A DNA stretch of 64,000 nt, taken from Symsagittifera roscoffensis. Lineage: Eukaryota; Xenacoelomorpha; Acoela; Convolutidae. The notes below the pieces were generated by a model that made no database searches, was not told the origin of the DNA, and was given only the letters and a program-made list of their open reading frames with translations. The stretch is from positions 37,721,858 to 37,785,857 of the forward strand of contig NC_087071.1 of assembly GCF_963678635.1 (NCBI RefSeq), given 5' to 3'. Positions 38,501 to 53,500 of the stretch are shown here, piece by piece; positions within the stretch are counted from its first letter, which is position 1, and each line of letters opens with the position of its first letter. The translations under genes and the position numbers were made by a program.

Positions 38501-41500
38501 ATCTATATACTGCAAAGTATGATTTACATTTTATAAAATCATATTAGTTCGGTTTTTTAATCATGAATTTAGTTAGTTGTTTTCACAAAAGCGTTTCGTT
38601 TTAGTTCGGTTATTTTGAAGAGTTACTCACCCTTGAGTACCTCTTATTAAAAATAGAAGTGTGGTCACAAAGCGTGAATGTAGCGCGGTGGGTTAGGCCG
38701 GCTATAGAGCATGCTCGGGACGTCCTCTCTGGTGGGTTAGGCCAGGAGTGGGAGTATGATTTCGTGCTGTTTCTTTTAGAGGTCCTGTTATGTGATAACG
38801 TTTTATGTTGGGTTTATGTTGGTCTTTCTTATGTTACTTTGGTTGTGTCCTTTTTTCAAAAATCAAACTGTTTTTGGTATGGGTTTGTCTTGCGACTTTT
38901 TTGTGTTTTATTATTTCTTTCTTAGACTTTATAATAGTCTTCAAAAATATAAATTATCCAGTTTTAAACTATGTTAATCCGGTTTGGTTACCGTTAGTTT
39001 TCTTTTCTTAGCTATGCTGTTTTTTTATGATTTGTGGTGTTTAGTAAGCTTTGTTGGTTAGTTTGGTTAAGTATACAATTCCTTTCCAACCGGGTTAAAG
39101 GAAAGTTTGAAACTTGTTATCGTGTGTTAGAGTTGTTGAGTGTGAAAACTTGAAACCTAAAATCATTATTTAAACAATTCTTCGTGGGCGAGCTGTGCGA
39201 GTTTGGATAGAATTCCTGTGCGAGTGAATGAAAATATCAAAAAGTTAGTACTGCATTTTCATTTTATTAATTTATTACATAGATTTTCAATTTTACTGCA
39301 TTTGAGGGAAATTTTAAGTTATAAATTTTCATCGTATTGAATTTTACTGCTTCATGGGAAAATAATTTATAGATTAATTTGCTACGTTTGGTATGAATTT
39401 TATTACATTATTTAGTGCAAGATATAAATAAATTTTAGAAGAATTTTAACAAGTTTGTATTTTTATTTTTCTTTTCTGTATTTTTTGTAGATGATCGTGG
39501 TGTGAAGAGTAGAAATATACACCAAACATTGATAGAAAATGGTTAGTACTAATTTTAAATTTATTAGTGAAGAGTATTTTAAATTATACTTACCTGGTAA
39601 TCATCTGGGAAAAAGCCGTGGGGGAAGATGTCGTGTATCATATCTGATGTTGTTAGTAATTTGGCTAGTATGAGAATGATGTTTTTAGTTTGGAGCAGTG
39701 GCCAAAGTAATTGAAGTGCATTAATGATTTTTAGTTCTTCGGTGCCTACTGCAAACTCGTAAGGTGTGTTTTGAATGAGGTTATATATTTTATGGTTATA
39801 TTTAGTATTGTGAATGAATTCTAATATTGGTATTTCTATAGGCTGGATAAATTCATGCGGGATAAGGAAGGGTCTGGATTCTTCTGCGTTAAAGGTCTTC
39901 GTGATGGGACAAAATATATACATTTGTGTTACTGGGTCATAATTGCGGAGGATGTCGTGGAGGTTAGTATCTTTGATGCAACAAGTGAAATTAAGGAAAA
40001 AGGGTGATGTGTATTTTGAGTTAAGAAACTGAAAACGATGGTGTGGTTGTCTTGATGGGGTATGCAAATCAAAATGATTTTGTATAAAACGATAGTATGT
40101 ATATGTGTGAGTTTGTTTAGTGCGCAACATAATATCGTGGGAACAGTGCAAATCGCGTTCATGTGGTGCAAGAAGGTGAAAGGTTAGTGAAAATAACTGA
40201 AATTTGTCTTTGAAATTTTCGTAAGCTTGAATATCATTTAGTGCTTCAGAAATGATGTGATCATATTTTCTATCAAAAATATTGAGTGTGAATACATATG
40301 ATGTTTTGATGAAGAATTTTTCTGTTAGTTGTGGGTTAGCGAAGCAATCTTCATCTAAAAATTGGTCTTGATTAGTTCGGATGGTATTATGATCGTAATA
40401 TTCTATTGTAAATTCGTTAGCTCGGGGTGCAGTGAATGTTTTTAGTAATTTTTTATATGCTACATAAATAAATTGTCTAGGTGTTAGTGTTGCGGTGATT
40501 CTATATAACATATTTTTGTTCTTTTTTTCTATGTCGTCATGAGTAGTAGATAGTGGTAGGCAAAGGGGGTTAGTAAAATGATAATAAGCTGTCCAATGAA
40601 GTGTGGGCATTAAAACATGTTCATCTACGAAACTTCGTGTGTCATTAGTGTCGTTTGGTGTATTTAATGTATATTGTGGAAATGAGGGTAAGGTGATTGC
40701 TAGAAAACCTTCGTGTTGGTGTGTTGTGGGTGATTAATATAATCGCAGGCTGTTCCTGGTTTGGTCGGGAATGGATGATTCGGGAATTTTCTTTTAAAAG
40801 TGCGATAAGCTCGATTAGTGCTACTAGGTGTTTCGGTGGATGTGGATGATTGTGCTAATGATGCAGTGTAAGCTGAGGAGGGTGTAGGAGTAGATGGGTT
40901 TGAGGATTCTATTGTGGATGAAAGTTGATGTATTGTGAGGGTGTTAGGGTGTATTAACTGTTGTTGTAGGGTAATAAAATTATCGAGTTCCTGGGAAATT
41001 TGGGGGGTATCTGGAGAATTATTATATGATCGGTCTGAATGAAGTGGGGAATAGGTTGGGGTCACTTGCGAAGCATAAGAAGGAGTGGAAACGGATGGGA
41101 GTGAATTATTTGTCGGGAGTGGTTGAAAAGGGGGTTTTGAAAAAACTGAGGAGTTGGTCTGAAATTTATTTGATGGAGATGGTTCGGAATCTGCAAATTC
41201 GTCAGGGGTTTCTATATTAGGGTTATTGAGTTGTGAGATAGAGTATAAAACTGAAAAATCTGAGTTAGTATCCGAATTCGTGCTTGATGATATATTAATA
41301 ATTGGAAAATCGGGTGGTGGGAAAGCAAAAAGTGGGATTATTGGGATTGGAGCTTGAAGGTTGGCTGGGTGGGAATTTGAGCGGTGTAGGGATCCAAATT
41401 GTCGGCTCATCGTGGGCTAAAAAAATGATTATTTTGAGACTAAAAGTGGTGGTATGGGGTTGTTCTATAATTTGTTCGTATGTATTATAATCTTGTGAAT

Positions 41501-44500
41501 GATGTGTCATTATGTGTTGGATGGGACTTTGTGTTGTATTTGGTCTAAAATTTGGATTATGTGTGATTGCTAGGTTTCGAAAATTACGGGAACTAATGAT
41601 AATGGATGGTTTTGTGGTAGGGGTGGCAACTGTGGTGCGGTTGGTGTTACTTCTATATTATTATGTTCTTCGTCATAAGTGTTCTGTCTTGTCGCTATTT
41701 TTGTGTTATATTCTTTTATTTGTGCGTCTAGAAGTATTTTGTTTATTGATGATGAAAAAATTCCAAAAAATCCTGCAAACAGTATGCGTGCTACACTTGC
41801 TTGTCTATTTACTTGTGTGTGTATAGCGCATGTGTTATAGATTCCTTTTAAGAGTGAGAAAAGAAATCCTATAAAGTTAAACATTGCGTATAGGAAAGTT
41901 AATTTTTCTAAGATGTAATAGGGCCATCCTAGAAAATCTAGAATTTCGTTTTTAAGGGTGACAAAACTTAAAAAAAATATTTATAGGTGAAATATCTTGT
42001 TGTCTGTATTTTTCACCTTGTGTGTATAAATATCTGCAAATCCTGCGGTTTCGGCAAGTTTTTTTAAATTTTGATCAATTGGATGTCTTTGTTTAGTGTC
42101 CATTTGTGTTAATAATTCTTGGAATTAATGTGTTCTAATGTGGTGTTGGATATCTGATTTAGAATATTTTCCAATTGATTGTAAATCAATATTTGGGTTA
42201 CGAGCAATAGCTCTGATGCTTTCGGGTGAAAAATTTTTTTTTGAGTGATTGCATTAACGTAGGGTATGGAGTAAGGAGATAGTATTTATCTTCATCAGGA
42301 TTCAATTGTACTACATTGGGGCTATTTTTGATCCACATGGGACTGCGGTATCCCAAAAATATGTTCGTCTTGAAAGTGTGTCAACAAAATGCACTTTATT
42401 TTTATAGAATATAGGGATTCTTTTATAACAACGTTTATCTTCAAAAACATAGGGTGGTGATACTTTTTTGGTACAAGTAAAAAACCATAAAATATTTCCT
42501 TCGTAGTCAAGAAAATTTCATCTGTTTTCTGACAATAAGTATCCTGCGTAGGGTATTTTTAATACTGCTAGTGCGAGTGATTGTAGGATTTGTGTCCGTT
42601 CTAATTCGCATAATTGGTGAAGTGTTTCTAACTCGGAGAGTGACATTTCTTAAAAAAATTTCGGCTAATTGTGCAGTCTAACTTCATATCTAAGTGAATA
42701 TCATAGTGGATATTACCAAAATAGGTGTTATTCATTAGTGATAGTTCTTGCAAACGTGTGCTTCTACTGTCATGTGGCTTTAGTTTTCCACCAGGTTGAC
42801 CTGTGCTTTTTTGAAAGTTAACTGGTATGTATGCTGTTCCTTCGTTTAGAGGGTGACCTGTGGCATAAGGGTCAAATTTAATTTTTCCAGTGGTCTTGTC
42901 GAAACTTTTTTTGTATTCAACTAGTATTTCAGAATATTGTGTTTTGTAAAGTGGGTTTCTGTATTTGCATGCAATTTCTGTTTCTTGATAAATTTGGAAA
43001 CGTGGTAATTTATTTTCTATAATATGGATATTTCTAAAATCAGTACTTTGTTTACTTGAAATGTTGTACATGTATCTTTGGGAAACCAAACAATTGTTGC
43101 TTGTGTCCGAGTTGTAGGGTCACAATAACCTTGATCATTTTTGCAGGGTAATCTAATTCCTTGTTAGATCATTGTGTTGTCTGATAAATCTCGTGTGAGT
43201 TGTACTTTTTCGAGTTGTATTTTCCAATCGAAAAACATTATTTCTTGATATCCTTTATTTTTTGGGTCTGCTTTGCAGTTTGAGGGGTTATTTATTCCAA
43301 TGTGTGGTATCCAGTGTTTATCATGTATGTCATAAGTTAATCTTCCGTGTGCGCCGTTGTATGGGTATTTTTCATCTAGTTTTATATGTCCTTGATATCT
43401 TTCAAGTTCTGCTTGATGTACAGAATCGGCAAAGACTTGAAATGTACTATTTTTCTGTCCGTGTTTTTATTTCTTTTGATGTTTAGTCTGAGTAGTTCGT
43501 TTTTACAATCATCGGGATTTAGATGTAGGAGTCGTTCTATATTACTTTGGTAGAATAATTCGTGATCAAGTCGGTTTTTATTTCCGTTTGAAACTTGTGA
43601 ACAATGTACTTTCTTTTCGGAAAATGTTGCTGTAAATTTATATCCTGCGACTGTTGTTGCTCGGGCTTTTGAATACAGTGTCGCTATTACATTTGTAGTT
43701 TCTATAGCTTGTGGTTCTGTTTCGCATTGTGATACTTGATTTATAGCATATTTGTGTAGTGTTTTTTGTTCGTTTTCTTCACAATCGTAATGTGTTACTA
43801 ATAAATCCTGGGGTCCTGTGCGAGGAGAAGGATTTGTGATCTGATCGGAAAAAATTAGAAAAAATATGTCTTGAAATATGAATGTTTTTAGAATATACAT
43901 GTGTATGATAATCCTGAGTATGGGTTATAAAATGTGATGTAACCAATTGTGTTTTTGGTATATCTGTCGTACTTATATATCACTTCAGTTGTTATAAATG
44001 GTGGTGGTAGCGATTGAGCTGTAATATTGGGTGGGTTTAATGGGTAAGTATGTTGAACAATATTGTTTAATTTAATCGTGATTTCGAATTTTAATTGGAG
44101 ACTATTTTGTTGGAGTATTTGGATGTTATGTTCACGAATGTCTTCGTGGATATCTTGTCTATAATGTAGTCTATTGAGTGCCCAACTGTAGAGTCGATTA
44201 CTTTCTTGATGTTGTCCAAATAATGGTGGGGGTGCTGTGAATGTATTCCAATCTAATCTTAAAGGGATATTTGTTGATGATTGTTCTCGATATCTAGCGT
44301 CGAGGTTATTTGGAAAATTTAAAGGAAAAGGTGTCGGTGAAATTTGGCTTAATGATGGTGTTGATGGTAGCGATAATGTTTCTGGTAGTGATGATGATGT
44401 TGTTGTAACCGTAGAAATATCTATTGGGTCGTTTACTAAGTTTGGTTCACCTTGTGTAAATGAGTGCGTTGTTCAATATGGTAGTCGTGCTGTGAGATTG

Positions 44501-47500
44501 GGGGGCTTAAAGGGATTTTCACGTATTTGTTCAGATGTCGGTATTGAACCTAAACAATCCGAGGGTATACTTGAGGTGCTACGTTGTGAAAGGAGTGGGG
44601 GAGTTTCTGGTAATGTACTTTTTGGGTTTTCTGGGGTAATTGGTGTTGGTGATTGGGGTATGTCAAATTGAACTCGGGGGGTTTGAAAATTTCTATTTCG
44701 TCGTGGATGTTTTATTTGTCTATTTATTTCAACTGTATTTTGGTTTTGACTAATGTTTCTTATTCTACTTAATTCTTGTGGTAATGTTGGGTACAAGTTA
44801 TATGTTGGTTCACTTAGGGGTGCCTGTCGCTGAACTGGTTCTAATGGTTCGGATAAGCGAGCGTGTCGTTCTTCAAAACTGTATGGGTTATCTTGAAAAG
44901 AAATTCGTGTGGATGTTTGGGGGTTTTGGGTAGTTGTAGGTATTGTCGGATTTTCTTGGGAGGATGTCGGTGAAGACTGATTCTGTGGTTGTTGGTTAGC
45001 AATTTTTGAAAATATTTTGATTGATTTTTTTTATTGGAAAAATTTATGTTTATTGTAGTATTCTTCAATGAAAAGAATTAAAAGGATTGTTGCTAAAGCG
45101 ATTGTGATTATTGCCTTTTTTATGCATTTGTACATTGTCAATATTAGGGATGATAAAAATGTTATAGAAATTACAAATAGTAAAGAAATACAAATAGGGT
45201 TATGATATTATGGTGGTATTTATTTTAGTTGTCAAGTTTGCTTATTTTTGACCTGGAGGTTGTAAAGTTATGGTTATAGATGTGCCTGGAGTTTAATATC
45301 TTTTGTCTAATAGGTTGGTGTTATAGTTATAGAAGGTGACGGATTGAATGAATCCTATTGGCTGAATCTGAACTAGAATTGTTGCGTGTTTTGTCAGCAT
45401 GTTATTTTGAAAAATGAAAGTTCAATGTGATCCAGAGGTGAAAGGGTTATTAATTTTAAAATTAAATTTGTTTTTGAAATTCAACTTTCTTTTATATTTT
45501 AGATTGTGGGATGAATGTTTTGTAGTTTTTACGTGGTTGATTTCTAAGTCGTGATGATTCTCTATGTTCTGATTTCTCTACTTGTTCTTGTGGTAGAAAT
45601 TTTTCTATCAATTTCCTATTTTTTCTTTCTTTTTGAGGTATTTTTTGATCTGGTGTTTTTGTATTTTTTATTGTAGTTGGTTTTGTATTTTGTTTTTCAT
45701 GATGAATGTTGTGTTGTTCATCTATTTCTTTTTCGGTATGTGGATGATTTTGAATAACTTTTAAATCTGTGAAAGAATAGAATTGAGTTAATTCGCGTAG
45801 TGCGTACTCTTTTGGGTAGTAGGGCAATAGATTGTTTCGATGTTGAACAATTTCTTTTTGATTTGAATCGGTGAGTTTATACGTTACGTCAGTAGGTTTG
45901 GCAATTATTTGGTATGGTTCATTTCGAAGGGGTTGTAATTTTTTAGAAATTCCTTTTTGTGGACTAAAGTTAGGTATTAAGACAAATGTTCCAATTTTTA
46001 AGTCTGTGGCTGGTGTAAAACGTGAATTAATTTGGTCGTTAATATTTTGCCTTTGTAACAATTTTTTTTGAACGTTGTGAATTAAGTTTGCTGTAAACAT
46101 AATTGGTTGCGTGGCTTTTGATTAAAAACCATTTCATATGGTGACATTCCTAGAGTTGTCGTGATTTGTGAATTATATGCTAAGGGAAATAGTTTTACAT
46201 CTACTGACCATTCGGTGTATCTTGTATCATTTCCATTGATGATACATCTGAGATATTCTTGTAGTGAACGGTTCATACCTTCGACTAAGCCGTTTGTCCA
46301 AGGTGCATGAGATGTACGTGGTTTGTGTTTGATGTTATATAAATGACATAGTGTGATGATTTCATTATTTATGAATTCTGTACCGTTGTCTGTAACTAAA
46401 ATTTCGGGTAGTCCGAACTTGGCTATCCAGTGTTCATAAAGTGTTGTGTATGCGTAATAAGCGTTACAATGTGGTACTGGGTTAAGTGCTACATAATGTG
46501 TAAATGCGTCAACAATTACAATAATGTAGGAGTTTCCTTCGGATGATGGTGAAATTGGTCCTTTTGTATCAAATGAAATACGGTGGTTAAAGTACAAACT
46601 TTGTCCTTTAAAATCTTGTTTTTGTGCTATTTGTTTTTGATTTGGATAAGGTTTATTTAGTTGACATACTATACAATCATTGCATAATACTTTTATCCAA
46701 ATTGGTGCATTTGGGAAATTTTGTGTAAAGTTTGAGTATTTTTTCTCTGATCCGGAGTGTCCTTTAGTATTTTGTGTATGTGAGATGTTAAAAGCTATTA
46801 ATATCATACTTAAAAGAAGACGGGGAACTTTAGAATCATTTAATTGATATTATAAAAGATCTGTATTTTCATTAATTGCTGTGTTATTAAATTTTCGGAA
46901 ATATCGGAGGAGTGTTTTATTTCCTAAAATTGTGGTATCTGCTTTTACGGGCTTGGTTTTGTATTTGGGCCATGATTTTAATTGTCTTATTACTGGATCG
47001 AGGTTTTGGTATTGTTTTAAGAGTTCAATTGTAATTTTATCTGTTGGAGGGAGAAAAATATTTTCAATTTCCAGTTTTGATAGCGGAATTGTGTCAAGTG
47101 GCTCATGGAGGTTAAAAACTTGATTTTTTGTGTATTTTGAATCATTTGTTTGTGGTCCTGATAAATTTGCTTTATCAGTTAGATTTTCTTTATCAATTAA
47201 TGGAAAAAAGTCTTTTTTATGCGGGTGGTGTTTTCTTCTTTTTTGTTGAAAGTTATTTTTTTCCATTGTGAGTATGGAATTGGTTTAAAAGTTGAGGTGC
47301 CTAGTAAGTCAACTTCGTAGTGATTATTCTGGCAATCTAAGTAGAGTGGGAAATGTTGTAGGTTATTTATCTGTGATTGATCAATATCACTTTTTACCGC
47401 GTATTTGCATTCTAATCGGGGTGATGTTTCATCTTTTGCGCAATAAAATTTAATATTTTGTGGTATTTCAACTGTAGTTTTTCGTGTGAGTAGTTCAGGT

Positions 47501-50500
47501 GGCGTATTTCTACTTAATGTATCTGGTAATGCAAGGTTTTTTCCTGCTGTCCAAACTATATGTAAGTTTGGAAATTTCATTGGAATTAGTTGAAATCTAT
47601 AAACTCCATGATTTGGATTTGACTTTTGTGTAAAGAGAAAAATGATTCGTTTATGATCTGTAAACAGAACTGTTGGATGTTTTGATCCAACTATCAGAAA
47701 TTCATATTCTGTAAGTGTATAAATTATAGCTGTACATTCTCTCATTAGAGTTGAGAGTCGTAGCTCTGCTTGAGTGAATAATCGGGAATTTGCTGATATA
47801 AGGTTCATTTTATTCGTACTACTGTAGGATTGTAGTAATGCTGCGCCGATGCCAAATTTTGAAGCATCGCACATTGCATATAATGGTTGATTTGGATCTG
47901 GAATTGTGTTTGAAGTTTGTTCGGTTAAAAGTTTTTTTTAATTTCTTCAAATCGTTTTTGATGTTCAGTGGTCCATTCAAAGTTATTTTGTTGTCTGAGG
48001 ATATTATAGAAGGTCTTAAGTATAATTGCATTTTATAAACGTATTTGCTTAAGAAATTTAACATTTCAAAGAATTCTTGGATTTTCTTTTTGTTTGTTGG
48101 TGGCTGAAATTTTTGAATAGCATCAATGCGTGATTTTATTGGGGTGATACTGTTTCGTTCAATATTATGTCCTAAAAATTTAACTCGTGTTAGAAAGAAG
48201 TGTGATTTATCGGGAGCGGCCTTCAGATTTTCGTTCTGAATTATTTTATGATAGTGTTCTAAAACTGTAAACATTTCTTCTTTAGTTTGTGATTGCATAA
48301 AAACATCGTCTAAATAGGTGATTGCGTTTTTCTTGAGTACTAGTGGTCCTAAAATTTACTCATAAAAGCTGAAAAAGCTGCTGGTCTTATGGATATTCCA
48401 TAAAATAAGCGATTAAATTCATATTGTTGATTTCCAATAACTAATTGTGTTAAACGTCGTGATTGTTCATCTTGTGGCATTTGATTGTATGCACTATTCA
48501 TATCTGCGGTTGTAAAGTATTTTCCATTTATCTTTGTTAAGATAACTTGCATTGGTTCAATAGGCCAATTGCATTTTGATTCATCAATTAGTGAATTGCG
48601 ATATCTAGCGTCTAAAACTATTTTTAGTGATTCGCCTTTTGCTAGAATGATAACAGGGTTGATAAAAGTGCTACCTTTTGGTTGTTCTTCCTTATTTACT
48701 GGTGAAATAATTTTGTATTGTTCTAAGATGTCAAATAATCTATTTACTTTGTCGTGTAAGTGAATTGGTAATTTACTGGCTCTTTGTTTTTTGAAAACTC
48801 CGTCGGGTTTTAACGGGAGATGTAGTGATGAACTGATTTTTCCAACGTCAAATTTTGATGTTGCCTAGACTGTTGAATATTTTAACAGTTGCTTTGCTAA
48901 TTTATCAAATTCGATTAGTGTAATTTGTGAATGTTCAAAATTAAACATTGTTAAAACTTTTTGTTGTTCTTTTGTGTAATTTGTTATATTGAATGTTGGC
49001 TTAAAATATGGTGTTTTTGTGAAGTAATCTGTGTTTCTCTTTTCATTACTTATTATGTTATTTATGGATAATTCTTCGTCAAGAATTGTGGATTGGCAAA
49101 TATCTAATAATTGGAGTATATTATTAACGCGGTAGGCTACTTCATGTATGGGTGAGATTGTAGCGTTTGTTTCACAATATCCTAAAAGTCCTAAGGGTAA
49201 TATTACTTGATATGGTGTATTGTTATACACGTGTAACGAAATGATGTCGGAATTCGTGTTTTTCAAACATTTAATAGATGAGATCGTGATTTTGAAAAAT
49301 TTGTGAATAGGTTTAAATTCAAAGTCTGACATAAAAAGTTGTTGTTTATTTTGACTTTTATCATACTGGTGAATTTGTTTTATTGAAAAATTATATATAT
49401 TTCCTGATAATGGTTTCAGTTGTTTCCGTTGTTGATTAAAAATTGGATAAAATTTTGAGAAGAATGGTGGTTGTTTGTTTAATCTTTGAAAAAATGTTAG
49501 AGCTGTATTTTTTGTTTTTGTGTACTTATCTTTGATTAGTATTTTAGTATTTAAGATGTTGATTTCTGGTATATATTCAGATATAAATGGTATGCCAATG
49601 ATATTGTGCTGAATATCAGTAATATGAAATGTTTGTTTGAACGGTCTGTTTAAATTTTGTTTTGCTCTATTGTTCTCGTGGGGAGGAGGAATAATTGAAT
49701 TTTTCCATAATTTACTAACGTTGATCCTTGTGCTGTTGTTAGTTTACTGGAGGTTTCAAGAGGCGTTAATTTTGGATGTAATGTTTTGATTTCATTCCAT
49801 GTGGAAATATTAATTATATTTGATTCTGCTCCTGAATCAATTAAAAAATCAATTTCAAGATCTGGTGGTTGAAATTCTTTGTTTCTTGGGCTTTCCAATA
49901 GAAATAGTGTTGTCCAAATTTTTTCTCTGGGTTGTTTTTTCTGTCTATTTTGATAAATATGATTTGTGTTTGAGCATTGTATTTCACTTTTTTTATCGGG
50001 TTTAATTACCGTGTTTATTTCGTTTACTTCTTGTGTAGTTTGTGTAGTATCGGTGGGTCCAATATAGTAATTGTGAAGGAGTTCCAATTGATTTTCATAT
50101 ATATGTGATGGAAAAAGTTGTTCATATATGACAAGTTCATAGTCGTTTTCGACTGTTGTCATATTTACTGAGATAGTGTTTTCTGTATCACTCTCTGTAT
50201 CTGATGATTCACAATGTATATGATTTAGTTGTAGTTCGTTACTTCCTGTGTCATCAATACCTGGGGGGTTTGATGTTATTTCTTCATTTGTCTGTACTTG
50301 ATTAATGTGTCTTTGTTGTTTTGGTGTACTACTTCTGTATCGATGTTTAAAATTATGATAATGGTTATTATTCCTGTGTGGTGACTGCGAATAATTTCTA
50401 TATCGATTATTGTAACTTGAATTTCGATTCTGTGAATTGTTTCGTGATCTGTTTTGATAATTATCATTTGATCTGTGATAGTTTGATCTATTATATGAAT

Positions 50501-53500
50501 TATTTCTTGATCGATTGTTCGGGTAATTCTGATTTCGATTGTTCGAATAACTTCTATGTCTATTATGTGAATAATTTCTAATTCTGTTGTATGATGAGTT
50601 TCGTGATTGATTATTGGATTAGTGTCTATTCCTTAGGTTTGATTGGGAACTGGATCCAGAAACAAATTGTGTTGTATTGGAATTTGATCTTGAATAGTTA
50701 TTTTGGTTATTTTGACTATTTGATCGGTTATAATGATTTTGTGGAGAATTTCGTGTATTTCTTCGTTCTAGTGATCTTCCTCTATAATTTGAGTTATATG
50801 GTGATTGATTCCTTGTGTAATTGGTATTGTTCGGAAGTGGTTTTCCTGAACTGTTGTTACTAAATATATTTTTGTTCGGTAGGCTTTGATCTTTTTTCAT
50901 GTATTGATAGAACGATTTATTTGGTTTTTTATGCTTTTGAGGTTTATTCTGATTGTCTTGTTGTTTTTGTCTACATTCGGAGATACTGTGTCCGTATCGT
51001 CGGCAATAATTACACCATTTTTTGAAGGATTGTTTGCCTTTAAAATTTGGATGTTTTTCATAGATATTCAGTATTTCAGTGATTTTTTCAATTAAGTCTG
51101 TATCTGATTCCTGTATGTTATTTAAATGTGTAGTGTTTGTTTCAATTCGATTAACATATTGTAGTTCTAGATTTTCTGTTTCTTCGAGTTTCATTGTGAT
51201 CTCCGCTTGTTCTCGTTTATCTACTAGTTTTCGAAAATCTAAATCTGGTTCTCGAATTGAAGAAGGATGAGATGCTCTCTTTTTTATTGCTATTTTCCTT
51301 AATTGAGGTGCTAAGGTCATCATTAAAATTTCTGTCATTTTTGTGTTTTTATAGTCATGTGTTTTAAGTGAATATGCTTTTCGAACTATTGTTTCGATAC
51401 GTACTGCTAATTGTTTGATAGTTTCATTTGGTAATCTGCGAATTTCATTACATAAAACTCTTTGGTGTTGTTTGTTTCTTTCAGAGTCAAACATTTTTGC
51501 AAATTCTTGTGTGAATCTTTTCCAATCTGATTTTATTTCTATAGGTAATACTGAAAACCATTTTTGAGCTGCGCCATCTAGAGTTGTTTGTATTAGTGCT
51601 GTGCGTCTATGTATCCAATTTTGAAGTAGTGGCGTATTAATTGCTTCAGGTCCTATATTTAAAATTAAATTTGCTGTTACTGCATTTAAATAATCTTCTA
51701 CAGAATATTCAGGATCTGTTCCTGTGAATACCATCAGTGGTTTATTGGATGTTATTGCTGATCCACCCATGAGGTATGGATTCATTGTCATCTGTAGTGA
51801 TTCTGCGGCATTTGGCATTTGCGAAAAATTTGAAAGTTGATTTTTTGATATTTCGTGTTGCTGAAGGTAATATGGAAGCGGCATTTCATTTTGCATTTGA
51901 GTTGGTTGATAGGAATGCATTGACTTTGGGTTTTGTGGTTGTATTGGTTGAAAGGATTGTGTGTTAAATGGGTTCTGTATATGCATTTGTTGTGGATTTT
52001 GTGCATCTGCTGGGTTTTGTGGGTAAATTTTTATATTTCGAGATGGTTGAGGTTGTTGTGGTCTTTGTGTGCGATAGTGTTTAGTGAATGGTGCAAAAAT
52101 ATCTGGTTGGTGATAGTCGTCTTCATCAGATGATAAATAGTTTGTATTATATGGTGTATATTTCTTATTTTTATTTTGTTGAAAGAATGGGTAATTTTCA
52201 CTATAATCCTGTGTAGGTTGTAGATTATCTGGAAAATTTACTGAATTGGTCGATGTTTTCGGGGGATTCCAATAATTGGAACATACGTGATTTAAATTTT
52301 GTGAATTTTTTCGGGGAGGTTGGTTTGTTCTTAGTTTGTGAGCATAATTATAATTGTGTTCTGCAAAGGTGTTTCTTGTGGATGGTTTTCGTGTTTTTGA
52401 CGGTATTGTCATTGGTCTATACGTTTGATAATCCATATGTGAATATTTTAGAGCAACCGAAAGTTTAACGGTTGATTGTAAGGTTACTTGTGCCAATGAA
52501 GTATTTGTATTTCTTGGTGTTGTCAAATTTGGGTGTTCTGGTGAAATATTTTGTTGTGTAGTTGTTGTTGTTTGTACGACTTCTTCATTTATGAAGTGTG
52601 ATGGTGTTTGAATATCTTGTTGTGTAAGATTTTTATTTCCATTAAGATTTTCATTATGTATAACGGTCGAATTTAAACTGTTATTTCGCGTATCAGGTAA
52701 AAATGTATTATAGTTTAATGGTGTTGCATTAATGGTTAATGGTATTACTTTTACATAATCTCTGTGATAAGATATTGTACTTATTGCTTGACTTGAGATA
52801 GATTGTGGGATATTAATAAATGTAGGATGAGACCATTCAGGGTCCCAAACGTAGTCTGATTGTTCTGAAAGGGCAGTGTCGTCATTTGTATTTTGAGGTC
52901 TGAAATTTTTTCTTGCTTGTGAAATTAAATCTAAATTGTGGGTGAAATAATCTATTTTGAACCATGCTAAAATCTTTTGTAAATCATGTTTAGTGTGTTG
53001 TGAAACATCATCTTTAGTGAAATTTTCTTTAAATATTTGTAGAAATGTTGAAAATAGTGCGATTTCATTTCGTACTTTTGTATGTTTGGATGTTTCAGTT
53101 GGTGAGATACTTTGAAATTCTGTTTTTTCTAATATAGATATATAAGTATATATTATTGCAAAATTGTCGTTAGTGAATATGGAGTTTGCTCTTTGTGAAT
53201 TATGATATTGTATGCTTTTGATATATTCTAGGAATACTTTTGAAAACTCTAATTCAATATCGTCTGTTTGAATTACATATTTGCGATGGGCTGTATTGAG
53301 TGTGCTGAATTCTATGGTATAGATTCCATTATGTTGTGTTAGATTACATATGTCTTTCAAATAATGTTCAATAATTTGTCTTTTGATTTTTACATTTGGG
53401 AATTTTGCTTTGCATGGACTGATTCCAGGTTCAAACAAATTTACGAGTAAGTTCTTGCAAAAATCATGTTGACCTCCATCATCGGGTGAATCTATAAGAA

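Noticed and set aside
38206-39011. Overlapping plus-strand frames of 61-88 codons near the 3' end of the giant element
   Set aside because: Three frames overlap the same bases, have Phe/Leu/Val/Cys-rich composition from T/G bias, and run against the element's coding strand.
41512-41826. Hydrophobic plus-strand frame of 104 codons that looks like a membrane protein
   Set aside because: It is the antisense of the envelope-like membrane region; the hydrophobic look comes from T-rich codons.
44237-44671. 144-codon plus-strand frame inside the giant element
   Set aside because: It lies on the G/T-rich non-coding strand opposite the Pro-rich pol-env region; the strand bias removes stop codons and makes such frames common.
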